A stretch of 64,000 nucleotides of DNA, from positions 183,511,548 to 183,575,547 of the forward strand of contig NC_064618.1 of the NCBI RefSeq assembly GCF_023898315.1. Reading direction: 5' to 3'. Within the stretch, counting starts at the first letter, position 1. Every line of letters begins with the position of its first letter. The notes beneath the pieces were generated by a model that worked only from the letters and a program-made list of their open reading frames with translations, was not told the DNA's origin and searched no databases. The position numbers were made by a program, and so were the translations under genes. The DNA comes from Schistocerca nitens. Lineage: Eukaryota > Arthropoda > Insecta > Orthoptera > Acrididae. Below are positions 43,272-55,300 of this stretch, one piece after another.

Positions 43272-43479
43272 GAACTAACGACTTTATAACGAGACGCCAA
43301 ATTTTCAGCTAGTCGTGCTTTAGATTCATACCGTCCTAGAATATAAACTAATTTTGAACCGAAGCGAAAGTCAAAACATGATACCTAGCGATGTAGATTT
43401 TTCATTTCAAAGCCACATCACCTGCGTGCAGGTCACCTAGCGAAACTACGGGGATTCAGGAATGTATTTCGATATTTTT

Positions 43480-44645
43480 TCTTTTAAATTTTCATCCGTA
43501 ATTTTCGAATGTATTCCTTTGTGGCCAAATTGCCGATTACGATTATCACCTCAACAGAGAATTTTTCCTGTAAAATATGTCCCAGAAAGGAAATCTGGCT
43601 GTGAACGAAAATCACTTTCGTCAGATTCATAGCCAGTCCCGCCTCCATAAGCCTACACAAACCTGAGGCAAATGATCCAAATGCTCATCCAAAGTTTGAC
43701 TATACATCACTACCTCATCTAAGTAATTATACAAGATGTATTATAATTAATGGCGTAAACGCATACAGTTGAAAGTACAGGACACTAGAAGCGAAAAGGT
43801 CTCAGTAAATATAGGGTCGAAAACACATACCTTACGAGCTACGAGCAATTTTTCACCTTCGATACCTTGAAACAAATCTCTTCTACTGCAAATTCTTTGG
43901 TTTCCATATTTTGGGAACTGGCAGTATAGACCAAAACAAGTAAGAAAGTCCAGTAAACATGTGCTCTAAAATGCATTCCTTAAGAGCTATGAGCAATTGT
44001 TCAATTTTTCTACTTTGAAACACAACTCTTCTAATGATCAAGTGCTCGTAACTTTTAAGGTATGCGTTTTAGAGCACATGTTTTCCGGACTTTTTTTTTC
44101 TTATTTTGGTCGGTACTACCACTTCCCAAAGTCTGGAAAGCAAAGAACTTGCCGTAGAAGAGATTTCTTTCACAGTATAGAAGATGAAAAATTGCTCGTA
44201 GCTATTAAGGTACTTTTGCTTCTAGTTTCGTGTACTTTCAACTGTAAGCGTTTACTCCATTACTTATGATGCACCCTGTATACGCAGCTGAACGTGAGAT
44301 CCCCAGACACCGAATCTAGCAATCTCGACAACACCACAGTAGCTAGATCAAAGGGTACCCGATTGGACACATACATAAAGGCGGTAACATCTTTGGATTC
44401 TTCATCTGATGGTAAACGTGGTTTAAATCAATAGCACTAAAGAATTTAGCAACAGAGAACCAAAAAGAGCAATGATGTATATCGGGTATGTGCACCGATT
44501 CAAGTACAACTTTCTGATTAAAAGCACTATAATCAACCACCAGATAGCCTGCACTGGCCGCCTTAGGCACCAGAAAAACGGACCAGGCATAAAGCGACAC
44601 TGAAGGTCTAAGTACCTCATTCTACAACATTTAATCTACAGTACG
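43480..44645 (-). pseudogene. Antisense Ty3/gypsy reverse transcriptase split by a MITE
   Basis: From 44640 down to 44343 the minus strand gives 'PFFWCL' in one frame and 'VFLVPKAASAGYLVVDYSAFN' and 'SVAKFFSAIDLNHVYHQ' in another. These are the gypsy RT fingers and the first catalytic Asp (usually 'DLKSGYHQ'). The sequence then enters the MITE at 44280-43730. It resumes at 43729 with 'YLDEVVMYSQTLDEHLDHL', the YxDD region with DD changed to DE, and a degraded 'FLGH' area. About 60 codons of palm between the halves seem lost. Stops and frameshifts are many. Confidence 0.75.
43730..44280. mobile_element. Palindromic MITE, copy 2, inside gypsy RT
   Basis: A ~551-bp copy of the same palindromic family as 42721-43271. 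It has 'TAATGGCGTAAACGCATA' near the left, 'CTCCATTACTTATGATGCAC' near the right and 'CCTGTA' at the end. It separates two blocks of an antisense RT. Confidence 0.8.
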
Positions 44646-44649
44646 GTGC

Positions 44650-45300
44650 AGCTCCTCCATCTTACCCATAAGGTGTCTGCCTCACAAGTACAGAAACAGT
44701 TAAGGGCACTAGAATGCCATGACCTGTAGTTTTTGCTGGTATTCTGAAATTTAGTAATTCAAAAACTTTAGTAGATATTGGAAGGAAACTTTAACCAAAT
44801 AATTAGTATGTCGTGACCTCTACGAAAAAAAAGTTTAAAAACTGTTGAATACATAACGGAGTGAATATTGATGTTCATCTTACGTACTCAAACACGGGCA
44901 ATTTCTATTTTAGTTGCACTAAACGTCCGCAATATTCAAATTAAACGGTTGAAACAAACTTAATTTTTTAATTATTCACTTGTTGAAAAAGCAAACAAGT
45001 AATATTTAGCAATTTGTCGTTGTAAAAGTCAATTTTTTCTCCTAATAATTTAAGAACATATGACATATTCCAGCTTGAAATATTTAATACATTGTTGAAT
45101 AATGTGATTCACTGTGTAGGCAAACACCGCACTATCACTCACGAAAAATTTTATTCACTTATCCGGTGAAGCTAGCTGCAGTTGAGATATTTATGCTAGT
45201 CAATTAAGAAGGGGTATTACTACTAGCAGAAGACGGAGATCGACATGTGGAGATGAGTGTGGATGAGCTCCACGAATGTCAGAATGGGGAGGTCACAATA
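44650..45300. other. Unassigned AT-rich sequence
   Basis: No motif was recognised. Confidence 0.35.
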
Positions 45301-45479
45301 TTCTCAACTTGTGAGGTTATAATGAGTAAGAACACATGCATCCTGCAACTATTTTAGGCAAAAACTGGAGAACAACTTTGCCCAAAAGAGATGATTGAAC
45401 CAAAATCTTATATTCGGAGAGCAGGGCTCCACTGGGTCTACTCAGTGTACAATGATACGAAGGTACCGGTAGATGATAC

Positions 45480-45889
45480 GAGCAAGGGAAACTCATGGGG
45501 GCAAAAAATTTGGAGTTTTGAGGCAGTGGACTACTAATTAATGGGAGCAGGTGTGATATAGTAGGACCTACGTTTCATTTACCAGCGGCTATGATCAGAG
45601 TTACTGTGTTTGGTTCATGTTACACAGCCACAGCTGTACTGACCAGATGAACCATAGAAATTTTATCCAAACAGATTCTTAACTTTCTGAGCGATACTTG
45701 GGATCCAGGTGTGGAACACTCCTTAACTCAAATAGTAGCAGCCCAAGAAGGGTGGATAACTGTGCAACAAATGTTACAGCACGTAGAGCAGTATCGGTGT
45801 ATGAGACGTCAAGTAACAGTGACTTTATGTATTGCAGTTCCTAGCACCATGGTGATTCTGATTTTGCTATGCCTAGTTTCTTATGTTTG
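45480..45889 (+). pseudogene. Possible env-like C-terminus (gypsy/errantivirus type) with membrane segment
   Basis: A plus-strand frame interrupted by one stop near 45650 has Cys-containing blocks. A short hydrophilic helix and then a strongly hydrophobic stretch of about 20 residues ('STMVILILLCLVSYV' near its end) follow, with a stop at 45887-45889. This is the layout of the transmembrane end of insect retroviral envelope proteins. No furin site or fusion peptide was identified, so the assignment rests on topology and weak resemblance. It could belong to an LTR element otherwise lost here. The copy is broken. Confidence 0.3.
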
Positions 45890-46124
45890 AGGCGATGTAG
45901 CGTAAGGAAAGCCGATCCAGGGTTTGGATTTGCAGGGCAAGAGACAACAGGCAGATGGATATAGTGCTAATGTAATAGTTACGAACAGACAAGTTTGGGA
46001 AACTGTAGGGATAAAGAGTACAGTAGAAAAATTGGTTGGACTGAGACCAAAGGGATCTGGTTTTCTCCATGGGGGTACGCAGTGTAGTTGGTACTAACCA
46101 GTATTTTAGGTGAAAATATTAATT
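45890..46124. other. Unassigned
   Basis: Nothing recognised between the env-like frame and the palindrome. Confidence 0.3.
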
Positions 46125-46172
46125 TTTTCAAATAAAATTCCGCACTGGCTGTATGAATGACTTTCATTAAAT

Positions 46173-46215
46173 CTGCGACCGGTTTCGCACCACCTAGCGG
46201 TGCATCCTCAGGCAA
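46173..46215 (-). ncRNA. Hammerhead-ribozyme-like motif, best preserved
   Basis: On the minus strand: stem I 'TTGC', perfect core 'CTGAGGA', one U, stem II 'GCACC' with 'GGTGC' (5 bp), 'GAAAC', minimal palindromic stem III 'ACCGGT', cleavage triplet GTC, and 'GCAG' pairing with stem I. All conserved core positions are present. The extra U at the base of stem II recurs in the other copies. Confidence 0.68.
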
Positions 46216-46515
46216 TATACTCTATTTATAACATATTAACGTTGAATATTGCCCTGTAGCCACTCCCCACCATCCCCGTCCAATGTAACGTCATCTGGTG
46301 AAAGCGGGTTTCGGCCAGTCACTCAGGCAGTGTCCGCTGCCACGCGGCTCCTCTCAACTTGCACGGTCATTGCCGCTCTCATCATTTAAATAATTTTTAA
46401 AAAAGACTTTTAAATTTTAAGTATCGATTTCACCAGATGACGCTACATTGGATGTGAATGGTGGGGAGTGGCTACAGGGCAATGTTCAACGTTACTATGT
46501 TATAAATAGCGTATA

Positions 46516-46558
46516 TTGCCTGAGGATACACCGATAAGTGTTGCGAAACCGGTCGCAG
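46516..46558 (+). ncRNA. Hammerhead-ribozyme-like motif, right arm
   Basis: Same order as the left-arm motif: 'TTGC', core 'CTGAGGA', then 'GAAACCGGTC' and 'GCAG'. Stem II ('ACAC'/'GTGT') is weakened by changes at its base. Core and cleavage site are intact. Confidence 0.62.
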
Positions 46559-46611
46559 ATTTAATAAAAATCATTCATACAGCCAGTTCGGAGTTTTATT
46601 TGAAAAAATGT

Positions 46612-49461
46612 CGTTTGGCTGTGGTTGCCCGTCCTACAGAACAACATGTTAGAAAATATTAATTCTTCAGCGTAAGTGACTGAAAATAGAATGTAGGCCA
46701 CTGTGGAGTACTGTGGTAACAGTGCTGGCGGTCATCCACGCTTTGTCGACATGTAGGACACAATAACAGATGCGTAAGTGAGTGGCAAAGCGAGGGTAGC
46801 TGAGTGCAGCAGTAAACAGTCCCACACAGCAAAGAACGACACAGTAAGCGGGTCGTGGCCGTTGCCACCACACTCGAGCGAGTCTCTTTGTTATGAGCGA
46901 CGTGACTAGACAACAACTTTTAGAGAAACAAACGGACAGTAATGGTGTGTTAATGAGAGTGCATTTGAGGACAAGACGTCATTTGATTCGGGGCCATGGT
47001 CTCACTGATTAGCCGCACTATGATCCCAGAGCACTGCTGGTCTGTGAGACAACTGAGCAGTGTCAGCAGCCTCTCATTCGAGACCACCCTGCGTCTTTTG
47101 CTGTTCTGGGTCCTTCATGTGACTTGGTGCCACAGCCCCATTGGCCTGCTGTTCGTGCTTCCTGAAAACCGACGCTGTCCCAGGAATCCATGACTCCACC
47201 CGCCTACTGCCACCTCCTGAGGGGCACGAATTGGACCCGTGCACAGCGGCCTGCGCCACTATGAGCAAAAAATAGTGGGGCCACCGTCTGTCGTGTCGCT
47301 CCAGCAGAAAGCGCCGCTGCTGCAAATGGCTGTGACCGTGCCTTTGTTGCTGGAGCAACACTGCTGGGCGCTATCCTAGCAGCTGATGCTGGCTGCACCG
47401 TTCAGACCTCATGAGGAGAAGCATGCCTGCCTCATGTATAGTTGAAGATATAATAAAGTTTTATTGTTCAATTGTCCACAGCATTTACCACCACACAAGC
47501 GCCACCACAGGCGTACAGTCCCATACATAGGTACCACTGCAGAGTGGTCCACGCAAATTCATTCACGAAGATCTATGCGTAAAACCGCAAGAAGTGTTAG
47601 CTATTCACTGGCAGCTTTGTCTATGATGGAGACATCTTAGTTTGATGACACGCTTACAGACTGAAATTAAGATATTCTAATGGCTGTAGGCGACGGTAGA
47701 CCACGCTGGTTTCGGTTTCTGAACAGTTTGGGTGTTTGAGCTCTCTTTCGGGTTGCCCCAAGACATGGTCGTTGAAGCCTTCTGACCCTACGGCTTATAA
47801 GTGGTGTGCGACCCATCGTCATTTTAAATCCACTCATAAATCTTCAAGACAACTGCAAATAAAATTATTTGAAATTTAAAGGCAGGGAAACCGACTAAAA
47901 TTTTTAAACTCAATTGACAATTACCATAATAAATGTTGAATTCGAGAATAAGTGAGTTGACTAAAATCCTTGACGCAACTGATGAATGCAATAAAATTTT
48001 TGAAATAAGAAAAGCAAATAAACTGTCTGTAATCGTTACAGCACACCTGACGATTTAACTAAGACACAGCCCAAAATGTTCAGATATAGTTTCAGTGACC
48101 TGGCCACACGAAGATACAAAACTTATAGACACGACGTTACTATGACAATCTTCAAGGAAAACGTAGCGATGGCAGTCTCTCGTGAAAGCGGCGTACCAAG
48201 CCGAAGTCAACACAGTTCACATCCGTCTTGTCTACAAGTAAAGCGTCAATTTGACAAAAGATAACTAGCTTCATATTAAAAAAAAGGTAAATTATTTTAA
48301 AAACATCAAAGTTAAACTGTTCTTTCAGAATTGACACCGACATCGTCTTAGAATAACACTCTTTGCACAGGGATTATCCTGTGGTGAAGTAATACCAGTT
48401 CCCTTTGGTACTGCCAACAGCATTCTGCTGTTCTGAAGAGAAGGTCAAGTTGTAAGAAACATCACACAGGTAGGAAATGCAGAGAAGTGTAATTATTATG
48501 TGCTTCAAATTTGTAAATAAGACCCTTTATCCTCATTACGTTCTGGTAAAGAAGTCAGTAGGGTCCACAGGATCATTATTTCCTAAAACTATTCAGAATA
48601 AATTCACTGTATGTGAAGAGCACAACAATACTATACTGAATAAACAAAAGCGTTAGGGGTGCTGGAAACAGCGTACGTCATGAAGGCGTTTCTTGTCACT
48701 GCACATCCTCAGATGACCTGCGGCCCGTCCCAGCACAGAAAGCCTCGGTCGAGCAGCCAACTTGCAATCAAGTTTGACTGTGGTTGACAGACGTTTTGTA
48801 CTGTATTTAAACACTGCTGCAACTGCAAGTAACTCCGATCATCTCATATACTTCCGTAATCGGAATGGTCCTATTGCGAAAAATGTGAAGCTTCTATTCC
48901 ACGCGATCAGTTTCATAAGAATTTAGAGGAGAGATAAAACGGGGAAATCGGCAGTTTCGGTCATAACTGGGAACTGACAGCCGCTAAGCCACCTTTGATC
49001 CCGCTTGCATGCTACTGCTGTCTGCCTCCACTTGCAATGGGGGCGCTAAAAATGCCTCCACTTGCAATGGGGGCGCTACTTCTGAGGAGCTGTCTTCTTC
49101 TAAGGGACCCACGGCGATATTATGCGGGCACAGACGCGCCCTGATGTCTGACCTGTGAGGCTCTGTGCAGTCTCTGCATTGGGCCACCCAAGTGATGCAT
49201 GCATTTCACGTCGGCGTCCTCCCTCCCGCCCCCCCCCCCCCCCGTCGCTGACGTCATTGTTTCGCTGGACGCGCAGTGCTGGCAGCTGCCAGAGGCTGCA
49301 GGCCGCTTGCTTGCCTTTGCACACGTTATGCGGAACAACTGCCACTGCAGGAATCACTGAGACAGTTGTAGTTTCATCGCCAATAACATGAATAGTCCAT
49401 TAAATTTTGGAATTGCAGTCGAATTATGACTGGCAGTCACGCTCAACGCATCTTTCATGCC
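46612..49461. other. Unassigned; GC-richer parts, possible LTR-like end near 47450
   Basis: 46660-47440 is GC-richer with overlapping frames on both strands and no motif. 'AATAAAGTTTTATTG' at about 47451 could be a polyadenylation region. 47550-49460 holds a 26-bp duplication (49022-49078) and a poly-C run (about 49229-49243) but no recognised element. Confidence 0.35.
49022..49078 (+). repeat. Two copies of a 26-bp unit, 31-bp period
   Basis: 'TGCCTCCACTTGCAATGGGG' plus 'GCGCTA' occurs at 49022-49047 and 49053-49078, apparently identical. Confidence 0.93.
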
Positions 49462-50051
49462 CTATGAGTCTTTTCTGATCATGTACATTTTACCACAGGG
49501 GCAAGGTGTTGTGTAGATCCCACGACTTCTCAACCCCAGATCGTCCTTTGACGAACCGGGAAGAGCACAAGTCCTTGTAGATGAGTGGGAGATTTCTTTA
49601 CTATAATGTTTCCTCAGTATTCTGCCTAATGTCGACGAAATATTGTCAATGTAGAGGAAACGTCCTGGACTTCTCTCTATCTTGAGGGTGGTCACGTTTC
49701 TGCGTGCTTCAAACTGTGCTAATCTGAAAACAGATGATATCTAATTCAGCTCTTTCCTAAGGATGGTCCTCCCAGACACAACAATGTTTGAAGGACGCTC
49801 ATAGTTTTTTACGTCTGGTGGCAGCTCGACACCTACAAATACATGTCTCTATCTGTGGGCTCAAGCGGAATTCCCCAATGAGCCAAGCAGACTGATCAAA
49901 CGTCCAGTAATGGCAGACAACCTCCCTTCTTCACTTATATTGTAAATTTGATATTCTCATGGATAGAATTCAGATGCTACGAGAAGCGTGGGACCGCACT
50001 ACAAAAGTATCACCCACATACCGACAGAAATCTTTCGGTTCATGTTAAGCC
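49462..50051 (-). pseudogene. Antisense Penelope-like RT and linker, left of the LTR element
   Basis: From 50046 downward the minus strand reads 'KDFCRYVGDTFVV' (RT YVDD with D changed to G). A degraded block leads to 49695-49462, with 'STLGRILRKHYSKEISHSS', 'CALPGSSKDDLGLRSRGIYTTPCPCGKMYM'-type sequence in which 'GIYTTPCPCGKMYM' matches the start of a GIY-YIG domain. The upstream RT motif lies on the other side of the inserted LTR element (58328-58433). The copy has many stops. Confidence 0.75.
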
Positions 50052-50665
50052 TGTAAGTAGGCTGTTTAGGTTTTTATATTGGTAACGCCACGTAGCGCTC
50101 TGTATGAAAATCACTGTCTGTGCTATGTGCAGTCTGTGGCTGGTTAGCATTGTTGTAATATTCGCTATTGTAGTGTTGGGCAGTTGGATGTTAACAGCGC
50201 GTAGCTTTGCGCAGTTGGAGGTGAGCCGCCAGCAGTGGTGGATGTGGGGAGTGAAGTGGCGGAGTTTCGAGAGCGGACGATCTGGACGTCTGTCCATCAG
50301 AGACAGTAAATTTGTAAGACTGGATGTCATGAACTGCTATATATATAATGACTTTTGAACATTACAAAGGTAAATACATTGTTTGTTCTCTATCAAAATC
50401 TTTCATTTGCTAACTATGCCTATCAGTAGTTAGTGCCTTCAGTAGTTTGAATCTTTTATTTAGCTGGCAGTAGTGGCGCTCGCTGTATTGCAGTAGTTTG
50501 AGTAACGAAGATGTTTATGAGGTAAGTGATTTGTGAAAAGTATAGGTTAATGTTAGTCAGGGCCATTATTTGTAGTGATTATTCAAAGTCAGATTGCGTT
50601 GCGCTAAAAATATTGCGTGTCAGTTTAAGCACAGTCATGTATAATTTTTCTAAGGGGACGTTTCA
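50052..50665 (+). repeat. 5' LTR, 614 bp
   Basis: Starts TG, ends CA. Contains a TATATATA run near position 290 and a downstream U3/R-like AT-rich half. Confidence 0.95.
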
Positions 50666-51059
50666 TATGTCCACCCTTAGACGAGGATACCTCACTGGAA
50701 ACTTCTGATTTTTTTCTTGTAGTTTCTGTAATTAGTGTAGCTCTTGTTTATTGATAGCGTTTAATTATAGAGAGAATTTCCTTTGTAGTTGTAGTTTTTC
50801 ATTGTTGTACAGTAAAACAGTTGTGGCATGCATGTAGATTTGCACCAAGTATTTCGCAGCTGCAATTAACTAGATATTATTTTCAGTGCTATGTTAATGT
50901 GTTCTCTTATTTTTGCTCTTCAAATTGTGCTTTTCTGTGTTATCGTGTGAAATATTGTGACAATAATGGCTCCAAAGTAGACTGAGAAATAATAGTGGCG
51001 ACAAGCGTAGCTCATGAGTACCACTGTGTAATGAATTTACAGTCATTCAAAGTGGTAAT

Positions 51060-53073
51060 TTGGTAATTGTGCATAGGGAAATGGAGCGGTCGGCAAATAA
51101 TGGCGTAGACAGTGAAACAATTTGTGAACAGGGAAGTATTATCGATCGATCTATCGGCAACAGCTCGCCTGAGGAATCCGAAATGAGTGGACAAAATCTC
51201 GCAAATACTGTAGATTCAGGTTATGGTCCTCACCGTTTTCTCAAATACGTCAATGTTGGCGTTGCAAATGCACTGCCGAAAAGCATAGAAGAACAGATTC
51301 CAGACACAAATACATTATTATTGCAATTAATGCAACAAATGAAACAAAATCAGAGACAAACACAGCAACAGTTAGACACAATGGAACAAAATCTTCAAAA
51401 GTTAGACACCACGCTTGAACAAACACATGAAGATTTAACTACTGAGATACATAACATCGAATCGAAATGTCAAAAAGTCTGTAATGACGTAAAAACACAA
51501 ATTTTTGAGCATTTTCAACCTATTTTTTCGCGGCATGAAAATGCATTACAGAATCACGAAACAGCCATAAAAGAACTGCAAACTATTGTTCATGAAAATC
51601 ATGAGACTTTGCGGGCTAAAATTGACTCAGTTGCATCTACTGATTCGGTTACGCTACTTGCAAAAAATTCAGGAAAACTTAAATGACACAGTAGATACTC
51701 TGAAAATTCGTTCAGAAAGACACATGGAGGATATTAGCTCATTATCAGAGAAAGTAGTCGACCTTTCGGATCAGCTAAATAAGAACGGTAGTCTTTAATG
51801 ATACAGAAGAATACGAACAAATTAGGAAATTGAGACAAAGTCAGAATCAAATTAATACGCAACACCAAAGAGAAATCCGGGAAGTACAAGATCAGTTGAC
51901 ACAGGTAGTACAAGAATTACATATTTCAGAGGACACTCGCGCTCCAATACGGGAAGAGGTACATAGAAATACGGAACAGCCACAAAATAATAACAGGGTA
52001 CTTCGGAAATTATGAAAGAAATTGGCAAGGTACACCGAATTTTGAGATGGAACCGCCGAAACGACGTAATAATGACCGATATGCGACTCGCCGACGTGAT
52101 TATTTTGACTATAAGCTGTTTATTACTACACGTAAATTCAAAACATTTAAGAATTCCGGCAACGACATTCATCCAAAAGTGTGGCTTCATCAATTCTCTC
52201 ATTGTTTTCCTCCCAACTGGTCATTAGAGCACAGATTAGAATTTATGTGTGGCTACTTAGAGAATGAACCAGCTGTAAGAATTTTATCATGCCTTCCTCT
52301 CAGCATATTGGTCTCAAGCTACACAAGAGCGAGTAAAACAAAGCATCATAATGATGAAACATTTCGAACAATCTGAATTTTCCAGTCCTGTCAAATATTT
52401 CGAAGACATGTTAGATAAGAAACAATATCTTTGAAACCCATACAGCCCCTCAGAACTCATCCGCATTTGCTTAATCAAATTGCCTGAACATTTACGACAT
52501 ATTGTTTTGGCAGGACGTTGCAAAGACGACATTGAAGCTTTTCAGGGACTGTTACAAGAATTGGAAATTGACGCTGACGATCGCGGAACGCGTAAACAGG
52601 AACCCAACAATTACAGGTCACATCCGTCACAGTTCTGCGATGACAGGAATAATAACTGGACATGACAAGGCTATTCTTACAACGTAAATCGTGACCAAAA
52701 CAGACACCACCCGAATGACAACCGTTGGCAGAGTAGTAATAATTACAGGGAAAGATCACCTCCCCGCGGTAATGACTATCACAGAGACAATCAGAGAAAC
52801 AGACAATATGGGAACCAAAATAATTATTATCAAGGGAGACACAATAGCGTCAGATGCAACGGTCCACCGCGCAGTTACGATTCCAGGAGAAATTCTCCAC
52901 CACATGACCGACAAAAAGGAAACTATGTAAACTACCGACAAAACGACAGACTTGAATTTCATCAGAACTGGCGGGATTCAAACAGGGCAGGGCCCTCTCG
53001 ACAAGGTGAATTTGGAGAAGTTATGTCTCTTAAGCCTAATAACGACGCGCGCCAGCAAAGAGACAGACAATGA
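51060..53073 (+). pseudogene. gag of the LTR element: coiled coil, capsid-like and basic regions
   Basis: The coding region starts near 51060 or 51081 and continues through at least four frame changes. The N-terminal part (51090-51990) is Gln/Glu-rich with long heptad-like stretches ('LLLQLMQQMKQNQRQTQQQL', 'LSEKVVDLSDQL', 'IREVQDQLTQVVQEL'), predicting coiled coil. The central part (52047-52376 and after) has a capsid-like block ('FKTFKNSGNDIHPKVWLHQF', 'WSLEHRLEFMCGYLENEPA'). The C-terminal part (about 52680-53073) is rich in Arg, Asn and Gln with RSPP and RGN motifs, as in nucleocapsid tails without a CCHC knuckle. It ends at TGA 53071-53073. Frameshifts mean the protein is not made as such. 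Confidence 0.75.
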
Positions 53074-53266
53074 CTCGCACCGCAGGCAGACACGTGCGCC
53101 TGCTGGCTCAGAGAAAAATAATGTAGACGCTAACCTTGAGAAAAATTTCAGCATTCCTTACCGACGTATGCCACGTGATAATTGCGCTGAAGTTAAAACT
53201 CTGCGTACTAGGAAGAGCAAAGGTTTACACCGTATTCCAAATGTAAAACCGTTTATAGAAAGATAA
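53074..53266 (+). pseudogene. Possible start of the pol (protease) frame, truncated
   Basis: A frame overlapping and outrunning gag ends 'GLHRIPNVKPFIER' and then stops. This could be the lead-in to a retroviral-type protease, but no DTG/DSG motif follows. The bases 53095-53160 also resemble the RNase H-integrase linker of the gypsy fragment at 21045-21110 ('NLEKNF' in both). Confidence 0.35.
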
Positions 53267-55300
53267 TCGGCTTTTTAACTTAGTCTTTGCCATAAAATTT
53301 TTCACTTCACGCTACTAGTATGCGTTGTCACACTTAGAAACTGTTATCATGCAACAATGTTTTGAAGCTAACTATCCAATCTAGAACCTAGGAAACATAT
53401 TTAGAGAGTAATTACCACTGCATTGTGATAGTGAACAGAGGACACAATGTTACTGTGTGTGTATATTCTTGCTTGTTAGTTGCACAATTATGTAACGACT
53501 ATAAGGCTTACATAGTTAGAACATATACTGCTAATGAGATTTTAATGCAACATTTTGGTTTACTTGAAAAGACATTCTTTATTTGAAGTACTTTCTGTGA
53601 GATTAAACATGACTTAGTATTTGGTTTCTTTGACAGCTACACGATTATATCACGACGCTACTAATGTGTGACACAATTTACATTGTTGCTTTTGTGCTGT
53701 ATCTGCTTTATATCTGCACAGTTTTTCTGAATTCTTCTGGAAAGTAAAACATGTTTTAGTAGTAACTTTTGTGGTATAGCTACAATGAGACAGCCTTTTT
53801 TGTAGCACAACAATACGTTACAGTGTACTGCTTTTTGATAACGGAATTGTACCTAATAACTACGATATCTATGCACATAGCATTTCGCTTTTGTTTGTTA
53901 CGAGGTAAGTACATTGACTTCCACAGAACTTTGCTTACGGACGACGATAATTACGACACTTGGCACATTTTTTTACCCTTAAGTAATGACAGAGATTATG
54001 TTACAACAAGACGCACAATTTAGCGCGGCAGTACACGTATTTGAGTGATTAATTTTGTACTTAAAACATTTATTTTTAAAGACTTTTGAATTACATAGAA
54101 AGTTTTCTGTGTTACATTTCATTCCATTGCTATAATCTGTAACACCTGAGGGTATAAATAAATTAATCCTCAGGGGGTTACACGCTTACTTTGTGTACCA
54201 TGTGTTTGGCAAGCACAAGGAGCCCTAGCTAATACGGTATTTGCTTTTACAACTTTACACATCGGTACCATATTTCTCTAACATAGAATTACACAGCTAT
54301 CTGTTTATTTAACAGAGAAACAAACATTTATTTCTATGTCAGTGACATATGTTTAGTAATTACACAGTTGAATAATTTCACACTTAAGAAATTGTATTTA
54401 GTCTGTACTTTGTGAACTGTTCATATTTTTTTGGAACCATTGTGATACAATAAGAGCTTTGAATGATGTATTTGGGATGGGATCATGATTTTTAAAGTAC
54501 GTTTGAGGTAGATGACACTATTGAAATGAGCAGAGAATTTCTTTTAGGTTTTGAAATTATTGCAGAAAGCTACGACGATTTCGAGATTTGGCTGAGGTTT
54601 TATGATGCTATTATTACGATGATGATGTGTATTATGATGTTGAGGTATGTTTATGATCAATGAGATGATGCTATATGAGGAATCTGATTATGCTATGTAT
54701 TTATTATGATGAAATATTGAAGACATGTTGATGAATAAGTATATGTGTAATAAGGTAAGGAATAAGGAGTAGTGGTTAGGGACTCTGATTTATGAAAAGG
54801 ATGTTGGAAACCGAGAATCGTAATTTAAGAGTTATGAAATGTGTGTACATACGTGAATGTTAGTTACCACAATGCTGACAAAACTTTTTGGACATTGTTA
54901 TATATGACATTTTGTTTCTACACACTTCTAATGTAAATTTCTAGCCTTCGAATTTTTTTATTTTATATGAGGCTGTCACTGTAGTGGAAACTGCTGCCGT
55001 AAAGATTTCAGTAATGAAGGTAGATGACCTTGACGTAATGTGCTGTGGAGTCCCATCTGAGCGACAGTCACCTGTATAGAAAGCCATTAGTGTGTGCCTT
55101 TCAGAGGTGCAGATGGAGAAATAAGGAGGCCATTATCCTTGCTATTGACATTTCTTTGTAGAAAGCATCGCAAATACGACACGCTCAAACTTGAAAGCAT
55201 ATGATTACACTGTGGAGCTCTTAAATTATGATATTTACTGAAATGCCTAATGAAATGACGAGAAATATTTTATGTCTATACACCTGAATATGACTACTGT

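Larger units (their letters stand above)
46125..46611. mobile_element. Palindromic repeat with a hammerhead motif in each arm
   Basis: Arms 46125-46299 and 46430-46611 are inverted copies. Shared blocks are 'CTGGCTGTATGAATGA', 'AAATCTGCGACCGGTTTCGC', 'GTAGCCACTCCCCACCAT' and 'CATCTGGTGAAA'. The spacer is ~130 bp and there is no protein. The outer ends carry 'TTTCAAATAAAA', which resembles a polyadenylation region. The layout parallels the PLE palindrome at 4902-6498 and suggests a hammerhead-bearing non-autonomous retroelement or PLE terminal repeats. Confidence 0.75.

Noticed and set aside
47074..47398. 95-codon minus-strand frame, possible small gene
   Set aside because: It overlaps equally long frames on the other strand in a GC-richer patch. 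Composition explains them and no motif is seen.
49022..49078. Start of a CRISPR-like or minisatellite array
   Set aside because: There are only two copies of the 26-bp unit with a 5-bp spacer, in a eukaryotic context.
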